A DNA stretch of 5,622 nt, taken from the NCBI GenBank assembly GCA_003510345.1, contig DOMW01000160.1, forward strand, positions 1-5,622, written 5' to 3'. The position numbers and the translations under genes were made by a program. The notes beneath the pieces are model-generated. The model saw nothing but the letters and a program-made list of their open reading frames with translations, had not been told where the DNA came from and searched no databases. Position 1 is the first letter of the stretch, and each line of letters starts with the position of its first letter. Of this stretch, positions 5,149 to 5,622 are shown piece after piece. This DNA comes from Clostridiales bacterium (GTDB lineage: Bacteria > Bacillota > Clostridia > Christensenellales > Christensenellaceae).

Positions 5149-5622
5149 TCAAATGGAAGCCGCCAGCCTCTTTACGCAGTCCACATACTGCCAACCCTCG
5201 CGGTATTCCGCGCGTTTTTTGATAAACTCCTTCGCGGCCAGCATACAAATACGCTCGGCGCGCATCCGCTTTCGTTCGTCCGGGATGGTCGTCAGATCCT
5301 TCACCTGCGCCATGCCCGCCGCCCTGCGGTTTATCTCGATGCCGGTTACGCCCGCCGTATCCGCCAAAATCGTTTGCAGGAAATATTCTTTATATCCCTT
5401 TGTTTTGGCCATCGGCTCGGTCACCCTCTCGTTGAACAGCCTGTCGTATTTTTCCTTGAATAAATCGATCACCTGCGCAATGACCTGCTCTACCCACGCA
5501 AGGTACGCCTCCTTTTCCGCCGCGTCTTCTATGGTCGCTTCCCCGTTTGCCCACGCAAAGATCATATTCGCGACCACATTGCCGATATCGTAACCCATCG
5601 GCCCGTAAAACGCGAATTCCGG
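5149..5622 (-). CDS. mtnK: 5-methylthioribose kinase, C-terminal part (5' end outside window)
   Basis: The last 157 codons of a gene that continues beyond the window edge. MtnK phosphorylates 5-methylthioribose with ATP to give the substrate of MtnA. At the edge the frame reads P-E-F-A-F-Y-G-P-M-G-Y-D-I-G, which matches the metal-binding D-P-E-F-A-F-Y-G-P segment of the kinase (an APH-like fold); its aspartate lies just outside. The rest is helical, with W-A-N-G, a long amphipathic stretch, a conserved-looking T-A-G-V-T-G-I-E-I-N-R-R region, and a C-terminus rich in charged residues, as expected for the roughly 400-residue family. An internal ATG at 5598 is not the start, because the conserved segment runs through it. 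mtnA follows after 34 bases. The catalytic loop and ATP-binding N-lobe cannot be judged from here. Confidence 0.9.
   Translation of the reverse strand, partial: PEFAFYGPMGYDIGNVVANMIFAWANGEATIEDAAEKEAYLAWVEQVIAQVIDLFKEKYDRLFNERVTEPMAKTKGYKEYFLQTILADTAGVTGIEINRRAAGMAQVKDLTTIPDERKRMRAERICMLAAKEFIKKRAEYREGWQYVDCVKRLAASI

Noticed and set aside
5153..5593. 146-codon plus-strand open frame opposite mtnK
   Set aside because: It mirrors the mtnK coding frame almost exactly and has a serine-rich, low-information composition; the minus-strand frame carries the conserved kinase segment.

Overview
The window reads as chromosomal DNA of a Gram-positive, moderate-GC Firmicute, most likely a Clostridia-type anaerobe. 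The reasons are strong AGGAG-type ribosome binding sites, a sigma-A-like promoter, a Gram-positive-style lipoprotein, and a lipoate ligase carrying the accessory C-terminal domain. The species cannot be named from the sequence. No transposase, integrase, phage gene, CRISPR array, tRNA or rRNA is visible.

Layout. (1) Bases 1-194 hold no supported gene, only a good promoter (136-164) and the leader of the first gene. (2) 195-989 (+) encodes a metal-dependent TIM-barrel amidohydrolase. It is followed after 45 bases by a small secreted lipoprotein with a lipocalin-like look (1035-1439, +). (3) A 70-residue two-helix membrane protein lies on the minus strand (1444-1656), tail to tail with the lipoprotein. 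(4) 1706-2701 and 2721-3572 (+) are lplA (lipoate-protein ligase) and lipA (lipoyl synthase), separated by 19 bases and probably one operon. (5) 3573-4037 is a 465-base convergent intergenic region rich in inverted repeats. It holds a terminator-like hairpin, a degenerate cobalamin-riboswitch-like segment, a G/C-run hairpin, an 82-base palindromic repeat and a T-tract hairpin. (6) On the minus strand, mtnK (5149-5622, 5' end outside the window) and mtnA (4038-5114) form a methylthioribose salvage pair.

How the genes work together. LplA attaches lipoate, and possibly octanoate, to the lipoyl domains of 2-oxoacid dehydrogenases or GcvH. LipA inserts the two sulfurs into a protein-bound octanoyl group. 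MtnK phosphorylates 5-methylthioribose and MtnA isomerises the product to methylthioribulose-1-phosphate, recycling the by-product of polyamine and other S-adenosylmethionine-consuming pathways. LipA uses S-adenosylmethionine but makes 5'-deoxyadenosine and methionine, so the two pairs are linked only loosely. The amidohydrolase and the lipoprotein have no assignable substrate.

The least explained part is the convergent region. Its riboswitch-like segment faces no downstream sense gene and would instead read toward the 3' end of mtnA.
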